Assembly: GCF_003462685.1 (NCBI RefSeq)
Contig: NZ_QRVE01000003.1
Location: forward strand, 62,001 to 126,000
Direction of reading: 5' to 3'
Source: Collinsella sp. AF23-4AC
GTDB lineage: Bacteria > Actinomycetota > Coriobacteriia > Coriobacteriales > Coriobacteriaceae
Length of the DNA stretch: 64,000 nucleotides
Part shown: positions 9,860 through 18,908 of the stretch, piece by piece
Position numbering within the stretch: the first letter of the stretch is position 1
Layout: each line of letters begins with the position of its first letter
Position numbers and translations under genes: made by a program
Notes under the pieces: generated by a model
What the model saw: only the letters and a program-made list of their open reading frames with translations
The model's database searches: none
Told to the model about the DNA's origin: nothing

Positions 9860-10555
9860 TTAAAGCTCCGCGCCCCCAAGGCGGTGCGCGATGCTATCGC
9901 AGGCCAAGGCGCCCACGACGGTCTTGGCATCCTCGATCTTGCCGTCGAGCACGGCGTCGATCAGCTCGTGCAGCGGCACTAGGTCCACGTTGACGAACTC
10001 GTCATCATCGGGGTTGGGTGCATCGAACTCGAGCTTGGTGGCCAGGTAGATATGAATGATCTCGTCGCAGAAGCCGCAGGTCGTGACAATCGACGTCAAA
10101 AAGCGAATGCGGCCGGCCCTAAAGCCCGTCTCCTCGTGCAGCTCACGCTTGGCGCAATCGAGCGGATCCTCGCCCGGATCGAGCTTGCCGGCGGGAATCT
10201 CGACCGTCACGCGGTCGATGGCGGTGCGGTACTGACGCACCAGCACAATCTTGCCGCTCTCGGTAAGCGCCACAACGGCCGCCGCGCCAGGATGTCGAAT
10301 CACATCGCGGGCGCTGCGGTGACCGTTGGGCAGCTCAACCTCAAGACGGTGGACGTCGAGGATCTTGCCTTTCCAGGCGCACTCCTCCGAAAGAATCTTC
10401 TCGTGTAGCTCGGCATCGTGCGGGTCGTCATCGCCCAGCACCAGCATCGGCTCGTCGACAACCTCGCCACCCGGCTCGCCCTCGGCGTGTCCGTACGCGC
10501 GGCTATCTTCCTCGACGATTTGCGCGTCAACGAGTTCTTCGTTCTTCTCGTCCAT
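9860..10555 (-). CDS. NUDIX hydrolase, ADP-ribose pyrophosphatase type
   Basis: 231 residues. The NUDIX box is complete: GEDPLDCAKRELHEETGF fits GX5EX7REUXEEXGU. Flanking segments (VRQYRTAIDRVTVEIPAGKLDPGE) match ADP-ribose/ADP-sugar pyrophosphatases, which clear toxic ADP-ribose in the cytoplasm. An acidic N-terminal extension of about 60 residues precedes the domain. The ATG at 10555 has AGAGGA 9 nt upstream; another ATG at 10564 is only 1 nt behind it and is less likely. Lies 21 nt after purD, so probably co-transcribed. Confidence 0.88.
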   Translation of the reverse strand: MDEKNEELVDAQIVEEDSRAYGHAEGEPGGEVVDEPMLVLGDDDPHDAELHEKILSEECAWKGKILDVHRLEVELPNGHRSARDVIRHPGAAAVVALTESGKIVLVRQYRTAIDRVTVEIPAGKLDPGEDPLDCAKRELHEETGFRAGRIRFLTSIVTTCGFCDEIIHIYLATKLEFDAPNPDDDEFVNVDLVPLHELIDAVLDGKIEDAKTVVGALACDSIAHRLGGAEL

Positions 10556-10576
10556 CCGTCTCATTCCTCTCGGACT

Positions 10577-11881
10577 TTAGGCATCCCAGGCGTCGCGGCC
10601 ACGCAGCGCGCGCAGACCGATGTCATGACGCAGGGTCTTGCCCTCAAAATCAATCTTCTCGCAGGCCTCGTAGGCAAGGTTGCGGGCGTTCTCAAACGTG
10701 TCGCCCAGCGCGGTCACGGCAAGCACTCGGCCACCGTTGGTCACGAGCTGACCGTCCACCACGGCGGTGCCGGCATGGTACACGGTCACGTTCTCCATGG
10801 CCTCGGCATCGGTGATACCGGCGATGACCTTGCCCCTCTCGTAGCTGCCGGGATAGCCCGCACTCGTCAGGACAACGGCCACGGCCCACTCGTCGCGCCA
10901 GTCGAGCTCAATCTGATCGAGCTCACAGTTGGCGCAGGCCAGCATGATCTCAACCAGGTCGTTCTTAAGGCGCGGCAGCACGACCTGCGTCTCGGGGTCG
11001 CCAAAGCGGGCATTGAACTCCAGCACCTTGGGGCCGGCGGGCGTGAGCATAAAGCCGCCGTACAGGCAGCCGCGGTAGTCGATGCCCTCGGCAGCAAGCT
11101 CGGCAACGGTCTGCTCCATGACCTTCACCATGGTGGCGTGCTCCTCGTCGGTCACGATGGGCACCGGGCTGTAGACACCCATGCCGCCGGTGTTGGGGCC
11201 CTTGTCGCCCTCGAGCGCGCGCTTGTGGTCCTGCGAGGTGGCCATGGGGCGCACGGTCTTGCCGTCGGTAAAGGCCAAAAGCGAGCACTCGGGGCCGGTC
11301 AGCATCTCCTCGATAACCACGGTGTTGCCGGCATCGCCAAAGGTGCCGCCAAAGCACTCGCGCACGGCCTCCTCGGCCTGCTCAAGTTCGGTCGCCACGA
11401 TAACGCCCTTGCCCGCGGCAAGGCCGTCGGCCTTGACGACCAGCGGAGCGCCCTGCTCACGCACATAAGCAAGAGCCGAAGCCTCGTCGGTAAACGAGCC
11501 GTAGGCTGCCGTCGGAATGCCCGCGCGCTCCATGAGCTGCTTGGAGAACAGCTTAGAGCCCTCCATCTGGGCGCCCTCGGCACCCGGGCCAAAGCAGGGA
11601 ATACCCACCGCGCGCACGGCGTCGGCCACGCCCGCCACGAGCGGAGCCTCGGGGCCAATTACCACGAGTCCGCATCCGTGGCTCTGCGCAAACGCCGCCA
11701 CGGCCGCAGGATCGCAGTCGTCGAGAACAACGTTCTCGCCGCAGCTCGCGGTGCCGCCGTTGCCCGGCGCGATGTAGAGCTTGCCGGCGCGCGGTGATGC
11801 TGCGAGCTTAGCTGCCAAAGCATGCTCACGGCCGCCGCTGCCCAACAACAGGATGTCGATGGTTTGAGTGTCCGCCTTCAA
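10577..11881 (-). CDS. purD: Phosphoribosylamine-glycine ligase (GAR synthetase)
   Basis: 434 residues, second step of purine synthesis: ATP-dependent joining of glycine to phosphoribosylamine. The N-terminal [17 protein letters not shown], the ATP-grasp segments ([18 protein letters not shown] near 145) and [18 protein letters not shown] are family hallmarks. Start taken as TTG at 11881: GAGGAGG lies 6 nt upstream and the family motif starts a few residues later. The longer reading upstream runs into a terminator hairpin. Followed by the NUDIX gene. Confidence 0.95.
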   Translation of the reverse strand: MKADTQTIDILLLGSGGREHALAAKLAASPRAGKLYIAPGNGGTASCGENVVLDDCDPAAVAAFAQSHGCGLVVIGPEAPLVAGVADAVRAVGIPCFGPGAEGAQMEGSKLFSKQLMERAGIPTAAYGSFTDEASALAYVREQGAPLVVKADGLAAGKGVIVATELEQAEEAVRECFGGTFGDAGNTVVIEEMLTGPECSLLAFTDGKTVRPMATSQDHKRALEGDKGPNTGGMGVYSPVPIVTDEEHATMVKVMEQTVAELAAEGIDYRGCLYGGFMLTPAGPKVLEFNARFGDPETQVVLPRLKNDLVEIMLACANCELDQIELDWRDEWAVAVVLTSAGYPGSYERGKVIAGITDAEAMENVTVYHAGTAVVDGQLVTNGGRVLAVTALGDTFENARNLAYEACEKIDFEGKTLRHDIGLRALRGRDAWDA

Positions 11882-11932
11882 GGGTGCCTCCTCTATGGAT
11901 GAATGGCCCGCTCCGCGCGAGCCCTTTGCAAG

Positions 11933-11984
11933 CAAATATACCCCTCGGCCGCCCGCTTGGGCTGCAAAGGGGTATATCGCAATA
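11933..11984 (-). terminator. Terminator-like hairpin behind purA
   Basis: On the minus strand ATATACCCCT pairs with AGGGGTATAT around an inner GC-rich stem, followed by TTTGCTT. It lies between purA and purD and probably ends the purA transcript, at least in part. Confidence 0.55.
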
Positions 11985-11999
11985 ACCAAATAGTCCCGA

Positions 12000-13295
<1,296 letters not shown>

Positions 13296-13379
13296 TTACA
13301 TTCATGGACTGTCTACGCGCCACGCCGGCACGCAGAAGCACAAAACATTCCCAGTATACCCGTGCAACGGGCGCCTGTC

Positions 13380-14771
13380 CTACTCCTCGGCATGTGCCCC
13401 ATCAAGCTCATAGAACTTGGTGGATGCCGGCAGGAACATCAGGTCGACGTCGCCGATCGGGCCCGAACGGTTCTTGGCCACGACGATACGCGTAACGCCC
13501 TCGTCGGGTCGATCGTCGCGTGAGGCTTCGGCCTCGTCGGCGGAGCGGTCCAAGAACATAACGATATCGGCGTCTTGCTCGATGGAGCCCGATTCACGAA
13601 GGTCGGAAAGCTGCGGGCGCTTGCCGGTACGGGATTCGACCTGACGCGAGAGCTGCGACAGCGCGATGAGCGGGATCTTGAGCTCCTTGGCCATGATCTT
13701 CAGACCACGCGACATCTCGGAGACCTCGACGGTACGGCTCTCGGAGCGGCGTCCCGGCGGAGGACTCACCAGCTGCAGGTAGTCCAGGATGATGATGGCC
13801 TTCTCCTTGTTGTGGAGCATGCGGCGGCTCTTGGCGCGAATCTCGGTCACTGTGGTGCCGGGCGTATCGTCAATCAGAATATCGAGCTTAGACAAGGTCT
13901 GCGTGGCCTCGTTGATATTGGCCCACTGCTCGGGGCTAATGCGGCCCATGCGGAAGTCACTGATCGAGATCATGGCGTAGGCGCAGATCAGACGCTGGGC
14001 AATTTCCTTGCCCGACATCTCCAGCGAGAAGAAGCCGACGGTATAACCAGCGGCGGCAGCGTTGAGCGCCAGATTCAGGGCGAACGACGTCTTACCTACA
14101 GCAGGACGGGCACCGATAATGATGAGCTGACCCTCGCGAAAACCCATGAGCATGCGGTCGAGCGACGGGAAACCCGTGGGCACGCCCGCAGCCTGGCCAC
14201 CGGCCTGGCACACTTCCTCGGCCTCGTTATAGGCCTCGACCATAAACTCGGTCAGCGTCTTGTAGCTCGACTTGACCTCGCGCGCCGTGACCTTGAGCAG
14301 CTTGCTCTCGGCCAGCTCCACGACCTCCTTGGTGTCGGTAGGGGCGTTATAGGCCAGCGCGTTGATCTCGTTGGTGGCGCCGATCAGCTCGCGCAGCATC
14401 GAGTCGCGGCGAACGATGGCGGCATGGTGCTGCCAGTTCACGAGCGATAGGGTCTGACCCATCAGCTCCAAAATGTAGGCCTCGCCGCCCGCAGCATCAA
14501 GCTTGTTGATGCTGCGCAGGTAATCGATCAGCGAGATAGAGTCGATGGGAATGCGGCTGTTGCACATATCGACCATCGCGGTGTAGATGGTCTTATGAAT
14601 GGGCCGGTAAAAGTCATCGGGCTGCAGCTCGACCTGGGCCTCCTCGACCACCTCGGGCGATAGCAGCATGGCGGCCAGTACATTGGCCTCTGCATCTTGG
14701 TTTTGAGGGAGACCCAACTTGGAGCCACGGTCCTCGACCGTCAGTCCCGTCTCCCTTTCGTCATATGCCAT
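13380..14771 (-). CDS. dnaB: Replicative DNA helicase
   Basis: 463 residues, normal length. The hexameric helicase unwinds DNA ahead of the replisome. An N-terminal helical domain (LPQNQDAEANVLAAMLLSPEV, about 20-40) is followed by a RecA-like core with Walker A GARPAVGKTS, the conserved SLEMSGKEIAQR, Walker B IIILDYLQL and LSQLSRQVE. The start at 14771 (MAYDERE) has GAGGA a few nt upstream; two in-frame ATGs at 14783 and 14777 are alternatives. No intein is visible. The RNA for rplI-rpsF ends just upstream of it. Confidence 0.96.
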   Translation of the reverse strand: MAYDERETGLTVEDRGSKLGLPQNQDAEANVLAAMLLSPEVVEEAQVELQPDDFYRPIHKTIYTAMVDMCNSRIPIDSISLIDYLRSINKLDAAGGEAYILELMGQTLSLVNWQHHAAIVRRDSMLRELIGATNEINALAYNAPTDTKEVVELAESKLLKVTAREVKSSYKTLTEFMVEAYNEAEEVCQAGGQAAGVPTGFPSLDRMLMGFREGQLIIIGARPAVGKTSFALNLALNAAAAGYTVGFFSLEMSGKEIAQRLICAYAMISISDFRMGRISPEQWANINEATQTLSKLDILIDDTPGTTVTEIRAKSRRMLHNKEKAIIILDYLQLVSPPPGRRSESRTVEVSEMSRGLKIMAKELKIPLIALSQLSRQVESRTGKRPQLSDLRESGSIEQDADIVMFLDRSADEAEASRDDRPDEGVTRIVVAKNRSGPIGDVDLMFLPASTKFYELDGAHAEE

Positions 14772-14932
14772 GAGCATCCTCATTCATATCGCTTGCGAGC
14801 ATCCATAGTATCAGCCACGGTCCCAAAACGGGCCGCGCCCTGGCAATCATCACCGAACGAAACGGATGAACGGTCCTGTATTTGGGACTTCACCATAACG
14901 CCTGCCATGACGCTCGCTGAGCGTAGAAAACA

Positions 14933-14963
14933 AAAGGGCGCCCTGGTTTCCCAGAGCGCCCTT
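14933..14963 (-). terminator. Terminator of the rpsF-ssb-rpsR-rplI operon
   Basis: On the minus strand a stem AAGGGCGCTCTGG paired with CCAGGGCGCCCTT (one mismatch) is followed by TTGTTTTC, about 33 nt behind the rplI stop. Confidence 0.8.
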
Positions 14964-14995
14964 CTTAGAACAAGATTGTTGCGTTGCAGCAAATG

Positions 14996-15529
14996 CTACT
15001 CGGCAGCAGCCTCAGTCTCGACCTCGGCGGTCTCGGCCTCGGCGACCTCAGCGGTCTCCTCAGCCTCGGCAGCGAGCTCCTCGGCGGTAACGCCAACGAG
15101 AACGACAACCTCGGCCTTGATCTCGCGGTACAGCGAGATGGCAACGGTGTGGGCACCGGCAACCTTGATGGGCTTACCGAGCTCGACGCGCTTGCGGTCG
15201 ATGTCCATACCGAGCTGAGCCTTGATGGCGTCGGCGATCATAGCGGCGGTAACGGAGCCAAAGAGGATGCCCTCGTCGCCGACCTTGACGTCAACGGTGA
15301 CCGTCTTGCCCTCGAAGGCAGCCTTGGTCTCGTTGGCGGTAGCCAGGCGGACGGCCTCGCGCTTGGCGATGTTGTTGCGACGCTCGTCAAGCTGCTTGAG
15401 GTTGCCCTTGGTGGCGGCAACAGCGAGCTTCTTGGGGAACAGGAAGTTCTCAGCGTAACCCTGAGCGACCTCTACGACGTCACCCTCGCCGCCCTTGCCC
15501 TTGATCTCATCGAGAAGAATAACCTTCAT
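14996..15529 (-). CDS. rplI: 50S ribosomal protein L9 with acidic C-terminal tail
   Basis: 177 residues. The N-terminal domain MKVILLDEIKGKGGEGDVVEV...GYAENFL is typical; a long helix and the C-terminal domain follow to about residue 150. The last 25 residues are almost entirely Ala, Glu, Thr and Val (tail from about 152), which the common L9 of about 148 residues lacks. The tail could be a lineage trait. Start ATG at 15529, 15 nt after rpsR. Confidence 0.96.
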   Translation of the reverse strand: MKVILLDEIKGKGGEGDVVEVAQGYAENFLFPKKLAVAATKGNLKQLDERRNNIAKREAVRLATANETKAAFEGKTVTVDVKVGDEGILFGSVTAAMIADAIKAQLGMDIDRKRVELGKPIKVAGAHTVAISLYREIKAEVVVLVGVTAEELAAEAEETAEVAEAETAEVETEAAAE

Positions 15530-15544
15530 GATGCGTCTCCCTTC

Positions 15545-15811
15545 TTAGCCGCGGTCGCGGTTGCCACGAGAGGAAACCACGGGGACGGTGTACGGCAGGA
15601 GAGCCATCTCGCGGGCGCGCTTGATGGCGTTGGCGATGTCATGCTGATGCTGCGTGCAAGCGCCAGTGACGCGACGGGGCTTGATCTTGCCACGGTCGGT
15701 CATGTACTTACGGAGAAGCTGAGTGTCCTTATAGTCGATGAACTCAGTGTTCTCCTTGCAGAACTGGCAGTACTTACGACGCGGCTGACGTGCAGAAAAA
15801 TCATTAGCCAT
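15545..15811 (-). CDS. rpsR: 30S ribosomal protein S18
   Basis: 88 residues. The start at 15811 ([18 protein letters not shown]) is chosen from the family N-terminus and AAAGG 10 nt upstream. CXXC (CQFC, about 15-18) is kept, as in the zinc-type paralogue, but no second Cys pair follows. [16 protein letters not shown] is the core signature. Pairs with S6 on the ribosome; gene order rpsF-ssb-rpsR-rplI is the widespread one. Confidence 0.97.
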   Translation of the reverse strand: MANDFSARQPRRKYCQFCKENTEFIDYKDTQLLRKYMTDRGKIKPRRVTGACTQHQHDIANAIKRAREMALLPYTVPVVSSRGNRDRG

Positions 15812-15883
15812 GTCAAAATACCTTTCGTTTGGCAACTTCGGCGAACCGAAGCCGCCTCTCACTCAAAAATAGGTGAACAGCCC

Positions 15884-16339
15884 TTAAAACGGGATGTCCT
15901 CATCGTAGACGTCGACCGCGGGCGGCGTAGCCACCGGTGCGGCAGGACGCGGTGCGGGCGCTGCAGGGGCTGCGGGGGCGTAACCGCCCTGATCGTAGCC
16001 ACCCTGGCCACCGCGGGAGCTCATAAACTCGATCTCATCGACGATGACCTCAAGCTTGCTCCGGCGCTGGCCGTCGCGCTCCCAAGAGCTGTAGCGCAGC
16101 TTGCCCTCGATCGCGACCTTGTTTCCCTTTGCCAGGAAACGGCTCACGGCCTCGGCGCGCGTGCCGAACATAGTGCAGTCGACAAAGTTGGGATAGTCCT
16201 CCCACTCGCCAGTCTGCGGGTTGCGGCGACGATCGTTCACGGCGACGCCAAAGGACAGAACCTGGGTTCCGCCGGCGGTGGCGCGCAGCTCGGGATCACG
16301 CGTGAGGTTGCCGGTGATGTTCACTCGATTGATGCTCAT
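15884..16339 (-). CDS. ssb: Single-stranded DNA-binding protein
   Basis: 151 residues. N-terminal OB fold (MSINRVNITGNLTRDPELRATAGGTQV ..., to about 110), a short Gly/Pro/Ala-rich linker, and the acidic tip DEDIPF that recruits repair and replication partners. Lies between rpsF and rpsR as in many bacteria. Confidence 0.97.
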   Translation of the reverse strand: MSINRVNITGNLTRDPELRATAGGTQVLSFGVAVNDRRRNPQTGEWEDYPNFVDCTMFGTRAEAVSRFLAKGNKVAIEGKLRYSSWERDGQRRSKLEVIVDEIEFMSSRGGQGGYDQGGYAPAAPAAPAPRPAAPVATPPAVDVYDEDIPF

Positions 16340-16387
16340 AACTCACTACTTCCTCTTGGGGCACAAGCCCAGTCCAAAACGACAGTC

Positions 16388-16681
16388 TTACTCCTGGTCG
16401 TCGCGACGGACGATCATGTGGCGGACCACAGCGTCGGTGATGCGCAGGACGCGATCAAGCTCGGCGATCTGGGTAGGATCTGCGTGGAAGTTGATGAGGG
16501 TGTAGTCACCATCGGTGAGGTCGTTGATCTCGTAGGCGAGCTTGCGCTTGCCCCACTCGTCAACGGAGTCGACCTTGCCAGCGCCCTCAGCGATCGTGGT
16601 ATCGATACGCTTCATAACAGCGAGACGAGTCTCGGGGTCGAGCGACGGGTCAACAAAGAACAGCAGTTCATAAGCCTTCAT
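16388..16681 (-). CDS. rpsF: 30S ribosomal protein S6
   Basis: 97 residues. MKAYELLFFVDPSLD is the family N-terminus; the ATG at 16681 has GAGGAGGTGA at ideal spacing. First gene of the rpsF-ssb-rpsR-rplI operon. The leader in front of it forms a hairpin that could be a regulatory site. Confidence 0.97.
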   Translation of the reverse strand: MKAYELLFFVDPSLDPETRLAVMKRIDTTIAEGAGKVDSVDEWGKRKLAYEINDLTDGDYTLINFHADPTQIAELDRVLRITDAVVRHMIVRRDDQE

Positions 16682-16707
16682 ATTGTCACCTCCTCTGGGC
16701 AAATGTG

Positions 16708-16736
16708 GCTTCAGGTCGTGAAGGTGCGCCTGAAGC
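16708..16736 (-). promoter_or_regulatory. Leader hairpin upstream of rpsF
   Basis: The arms GCTTCAGG and CCTGAAGC pair over 8 bp around a 13-nt loop, 27 nt before the rpsF start. rpsF operons of many bacteria have an S6:S18-binding leader hairpin; whether this is that element is inference. I did not see a match to the published consensus that would settle it. Confidence 0.4.
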
Positions 16737-16753
16737 AGGAAAAGACTTGGTAA

Positions 16754-16782
16754 TAATATCTTTCAACCTCCCAGGCTGCAAG
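16754..16782 (-). promoter_or_regulatory. Probable promoter of the rpsF operon
   Basis: On the minus strand, -35 TTGCAG (16782-16777), 17-nt spacer, -10 TATTAT (16759-16754). Transcription would start near 16747 and give a leader of about 65 nt. Confidence 0.5.
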
Positions 16783-17132
16783 AATATGCAGCTACAACCT
16801 CATGACCTCCACATATGTCCATACTCACACGGCACTTCATGCGTCTTCCAACCAAATGCTGACCAAATGCTTGACGGAACTGTGGACAAGATACGATGCC
16901 GCGGGGACAAGCTGAGCCAAGCCGCAGGTCAAAGGGTACAAGGCTGTGGTCGCAAAATGCATACCAGTGGCCTAATTGATCACCAACAAGATTTTAAATT
17001 CGTTTGCTCGTGGTCTATAAAGTCCTTTTTTGAACAATTCACTTAGCACGATTTAGCTGGTCAGACTGCATGCGCCGCGCGTTTTAGGCATAGCGCGAGA
17101 CACTGTGGATCAAAAAATGCTAAGTTTTCGGC
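16783..17132. other. Gene-free stretch upstream of rpsF and the tRNA-Ser genes
   Basis: About 350 bases of mixed composition. An open frame of 113 codons on the plus strand has no ribosome binding site and no recognisable protein. I see no RNA gene in it. Confidence 0.5.
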
Positions 17133-17160
17133 TTGCACCTTACGATTCCTCGTGTATACT
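17133..17160 (+). promoter_or_regulatory. Promoter of tRNA-Ser(GGA)
   Basis: -35 TTGCAC (17133-17138), 16-nt spacer, -10 TATACT (17155-17160), 16 nt before the tRNA 5' end. Confidence 0.7.
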
Positions 17161-17176
17161 AACTTTCGCATTTAAC

Positions 17177-17267
17177 GGAGAGTTGTCCGAGTGGCCGAAG
17201 GAGCACGATTGGAAATCGTGTAGGCGTCAAAAGCGTCTCCAGGGTTCAAATCCCTGACTCTCCGCCA
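17177..17267 (+). tRNA. tRNA-Ser (anticodon GGA)
   Basis: Class II tRNA of 91 nt including an encoded CCA. The acceptor GGAGAGT pairs with ACTCTCC; anticodon loop TTGGAAA in stem CACGA/TCGTG; a long variable arm (AGGCGTCAAAAGCGTCT) typical of Ser; T-arm AGGGTTCAAATCCCT. Confidence 0.95.
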
Positions 17268-17272
17268 GTTAA

Positions 17273-17306
17273 TTCCAAAGCAGGCCTTCGAGCCTGCTTT
17301 GTTTTT
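17273..17306 (+). terminator. Terminator behind tRNA-Ser(GGA)
   Basis: AAAGCAGGC pairs with GCCTGCTTT around a 6-nt loop, followed by GTTTTTA. Confidence 0.85.
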
Positions 17307-17315
17307 ACCCCACGC

Positions 17316-17406
17316 GGAGGGGTGGCAGAGTGGTTGAATGCGGCGGTCTCGAAAACCGTTTGGCCTGTATAAGGTCACGAGGGTTCGAATCCCTCCTCCT
17401 CCGCCA
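17316..17406 (+). tRNA. tRNA-Ser (anticodon CGA)
   Basis: Class II tRNA of 91 nt with encoded CCA. Acceptor GGAGGGG pairs with CTCCTCC (one G-U); anticodon loop CTCGAAA gives CGA (codon UCG); long variable arm; T-arm GAGGGTTCGAATCCCTC. A 25-nt piece of its 3' end recurs inverted at 17471-17495. Confidence 0.95.
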
Positions 17407-17416
17407 TTTTGGTTGA

Positions 17417-17447
17417 GAAAGCTCCCAACAACGGGGGCTTTTTTGTT
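17417..17447 (+). terminator. Terminator behind tRNA-Ser(CGA)
   Basis: AAAGCTCCC pairs with GGGGGCTTT (one T-G) and is followed by TTTTGTTT. Confidence 0.75.
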
Positions 17448-17470
17448 TAGAGTCCCTTACAAGCAAATAC

Positions 17471-17495
17471 GGCGGAGGAGGAGGGATTCGAACCC
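17471..17495 (-). repeat. Inverted 25-nt fragment of the tRNA-Ser(CGA) 3' end
   Basis: Read on the minus strand, these 25 nt are identical to the T-arm and acceptor 3' strand of the tRNA at 17316-17406 up to GCC, but lack the rest of a tRNA. With the tRNA copy it makes an inverted repeat around the terminator. Integration scars normally give direct repeats, so the orientation is unusual. Confidence 0.8.
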
Positions 17496-17507
17496 GACCT
17501 TCCCTCA

Positions 17508-17586
17508 AAAACATGTACGTCAGCCTCCAAAACCGACATTTTTCGACATCTTTGAAGGCTGACGTACACGTTTGGATTGAGCTCAC
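17508..17586. repeat. 79-bp terminal inverted repeat, left copy (itself palindromic)
   Basis: The reverse complement of 17508-17586 matches 18697-18775 in 76 of 79 positions. Each copy is itself nearly palindromic: ACATGTACGTCAGCCTCCAA at one end folds onto its complement at the other, with a GTCGAAAAATGTCG-type loop. The left copy begins 9 nt beyond the stop of the gene at 17597. Confidence 0.9.
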
Positions 17587-17596
17587 GGGAGTGGCA

Positions 17597-18604
17597 CTAT
17601 TCGGAAGGCGCCTCCTCGTCTCGCATGCCTTTCCAGTTACGGATAAGTGCCTTGCGTAGTTCGTTTTGTTTTCTCTGGTACCCGGTGTCGGTACAGCGAG
17701 GCATGCCGAGTGCTTCGCGAATGTTGTTCATGGCGCGGTGAAAGGCGAGCTGGCGGCCGAACTGAGCCGAAGTGAGCGTAACGATTCGATATCCCATTTG
17801 GGGGAGAACGGCCTCTCGCTCCGCATCTGCTCCCTTGCGCTCGAACTCATCGTGAAAGCCGCCCTTATATTCGATACCGAGCTCCCTGCGCTTGTAGGTA
17901 ACGAGCGCATCGATTTTGAGCGTTCGAGCCTTGGCGCAATGCCAGAGACGTTGAGGGATCTCGAGCGGTTTGTTGAGTTCGATACCTCGGATGCCAACGC
18001 CGCCTTCGCTTGTTGGGAGTGAGAGGGCGATTGCCGAAGCGGTCTCCATAGGCGAGGCCGAGCGATCGTAGATGTGCCTGAGCGCGAGCCGTGCACGTGT
18101 GGCACCGGGTTTGCCGGGATGCCGATCGAGCAGTTCGATTATTTCATCCTTGGAGGTGGTGGCTGGTTGCTCGGTATAAGGGTCGGTGGGATTGAGCCTC
18201 ATGCGATAATCGCCGCAAACTTCATAGCCATATTCGAGATATTCAATCCTATCCATCCACTCGGCCGCGAGCACGAAGGTGAAGGCTTCGTCGGTGATGA
18301 AGACTCCGGGCGTCAACTCGTTAATATGCTCGTAGGGAAGATTTTGTCCAAGAATGTGGCAAACGACGCCTTTGGTACGCATTCGCTCGAATTCGAATAC
18401 AACCGCGATATCGATAGTCTTGAGCATATCGGACGGAATGCCGCAGTCGGTAAGGGCCTGTCGTATGCGCGCAACACGTTGCTGGGTGGAGATGCCTTGT
18501 GCACCTATCTGGTAGTCGTGCCGCGCAAGAGACTGAACCAAATTCTGGGGTGCATGATGGACAAGCCATGCGGTTTTATGCGAAATGAGAACAGGGGTGT
18601 CCAT
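17597..18604 (-). CDS. Putative PD-(D/E)XK nuclease of DUF559/Vsr-like fold, flanked by inverted repeats
   Basis: 335 residues. The C-terminal part (about 160-300) has the layout of DUF559-type proteins: HPGKPGATRARLALRHI, SPMET (Glu187), KIDALV (Asp232), GIEYKG (Glu245, Lys247) and GYRIVTLTSAQF. E-D-ExK fits the active site of very-short-patch-repair-like nucleases. The first 150 residues are unfamiliar; they may be a recognition or partner domain. Such proteins are often annotated as AbiEi-like or hypothetical in actinobacteria. It stands alone between two 79-bp inverted repeats, next to tRNA-Ser. ATG at 18604 follows GAGAGG. Function inferred, not shown. Confidence 0.75.
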   Translation of the reverse strand: MDTPVLISHKTAWLVHHAPQNLVQSLARHDYQIGAQGISTQQRVARIRQALTDCGIPSDMLKTIDIAVVFEFERMRTKGVVCHILGQNLPYEHINELTPGVFITDEAFTFVLAAEWMDRIEYLEYGYEVCGDYRMRLNPTDPYTEQPATTSKDEIIELLDRHPGKPGATRARLALRHIYDRSASPMETASAIALSLPTSEGGVGIRGIELNKPLEIPQRLWHCAKARTLKIDALVTYKRRELGIEYKGGFHDEFERKGADAEREAVLPQMGYRIVTLTSAQFGRQLAFHRAMNNIREALGMPRCTDTGYQRKQNELRKALIRNWKGMRDEEAPSE

Positions 18605-18696
18605 TGAGGGCCTCTCGCTCTGAGCCGGTATCCAACTCTTATGTCCGTTGAAGTGGGGAAATATACCGGATGTGAGTAAATCAACTCATTCATGCT

Positions 18697-18775
18697 GTGA
18701 GCTCAATCCAAACATGTACGTCAGCCTCCAAAGATGTCGAAAAATGTCGTTTTTGGAGGCTGACGTACATGTTTT
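18697..18775. repeat. 79-bp terminal inverted repeat, right copy (itself palindromic)
   Basis: Partner of 17508-17586 with 3 mismatches. The hairpin arms here are perfect over about 20 bp, and TTTT follows on the outside in both copies. 92 bp lie between this copy and the start of the nuclease-like gene, which leaves room for a promoter inside the cassette. Confidence 0.9.
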
Positions 18776-18908
18776 GGACCCCTGGCATTCCAGCAATGCC
18801 ACGTCCGCGCCCAGTCCCTACCGTTTGCCGAGCAATGGGGTCGCAATCGCCGCCAACCATGTACTATGTACGGGCATTGTCTAAACTCGCAATCAGAAGG
18901 ATTCCATC

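Noticed and set aside
16705..17046. A 113-codon plus-strand frame upstream of tRNA-Ser
   Set aside because: No ribosome binding site; overlaps the rpsF promoter and leader; no recognisable protein.
17305..17586. Open frame sharing a peptide beginning MSSIQTCTSA with a frame at 18697-18930
   Set aside because: The shared peptide is only the translation of the 79-bp inverted repeat; both frames run through tRNA or non-coding DNA.
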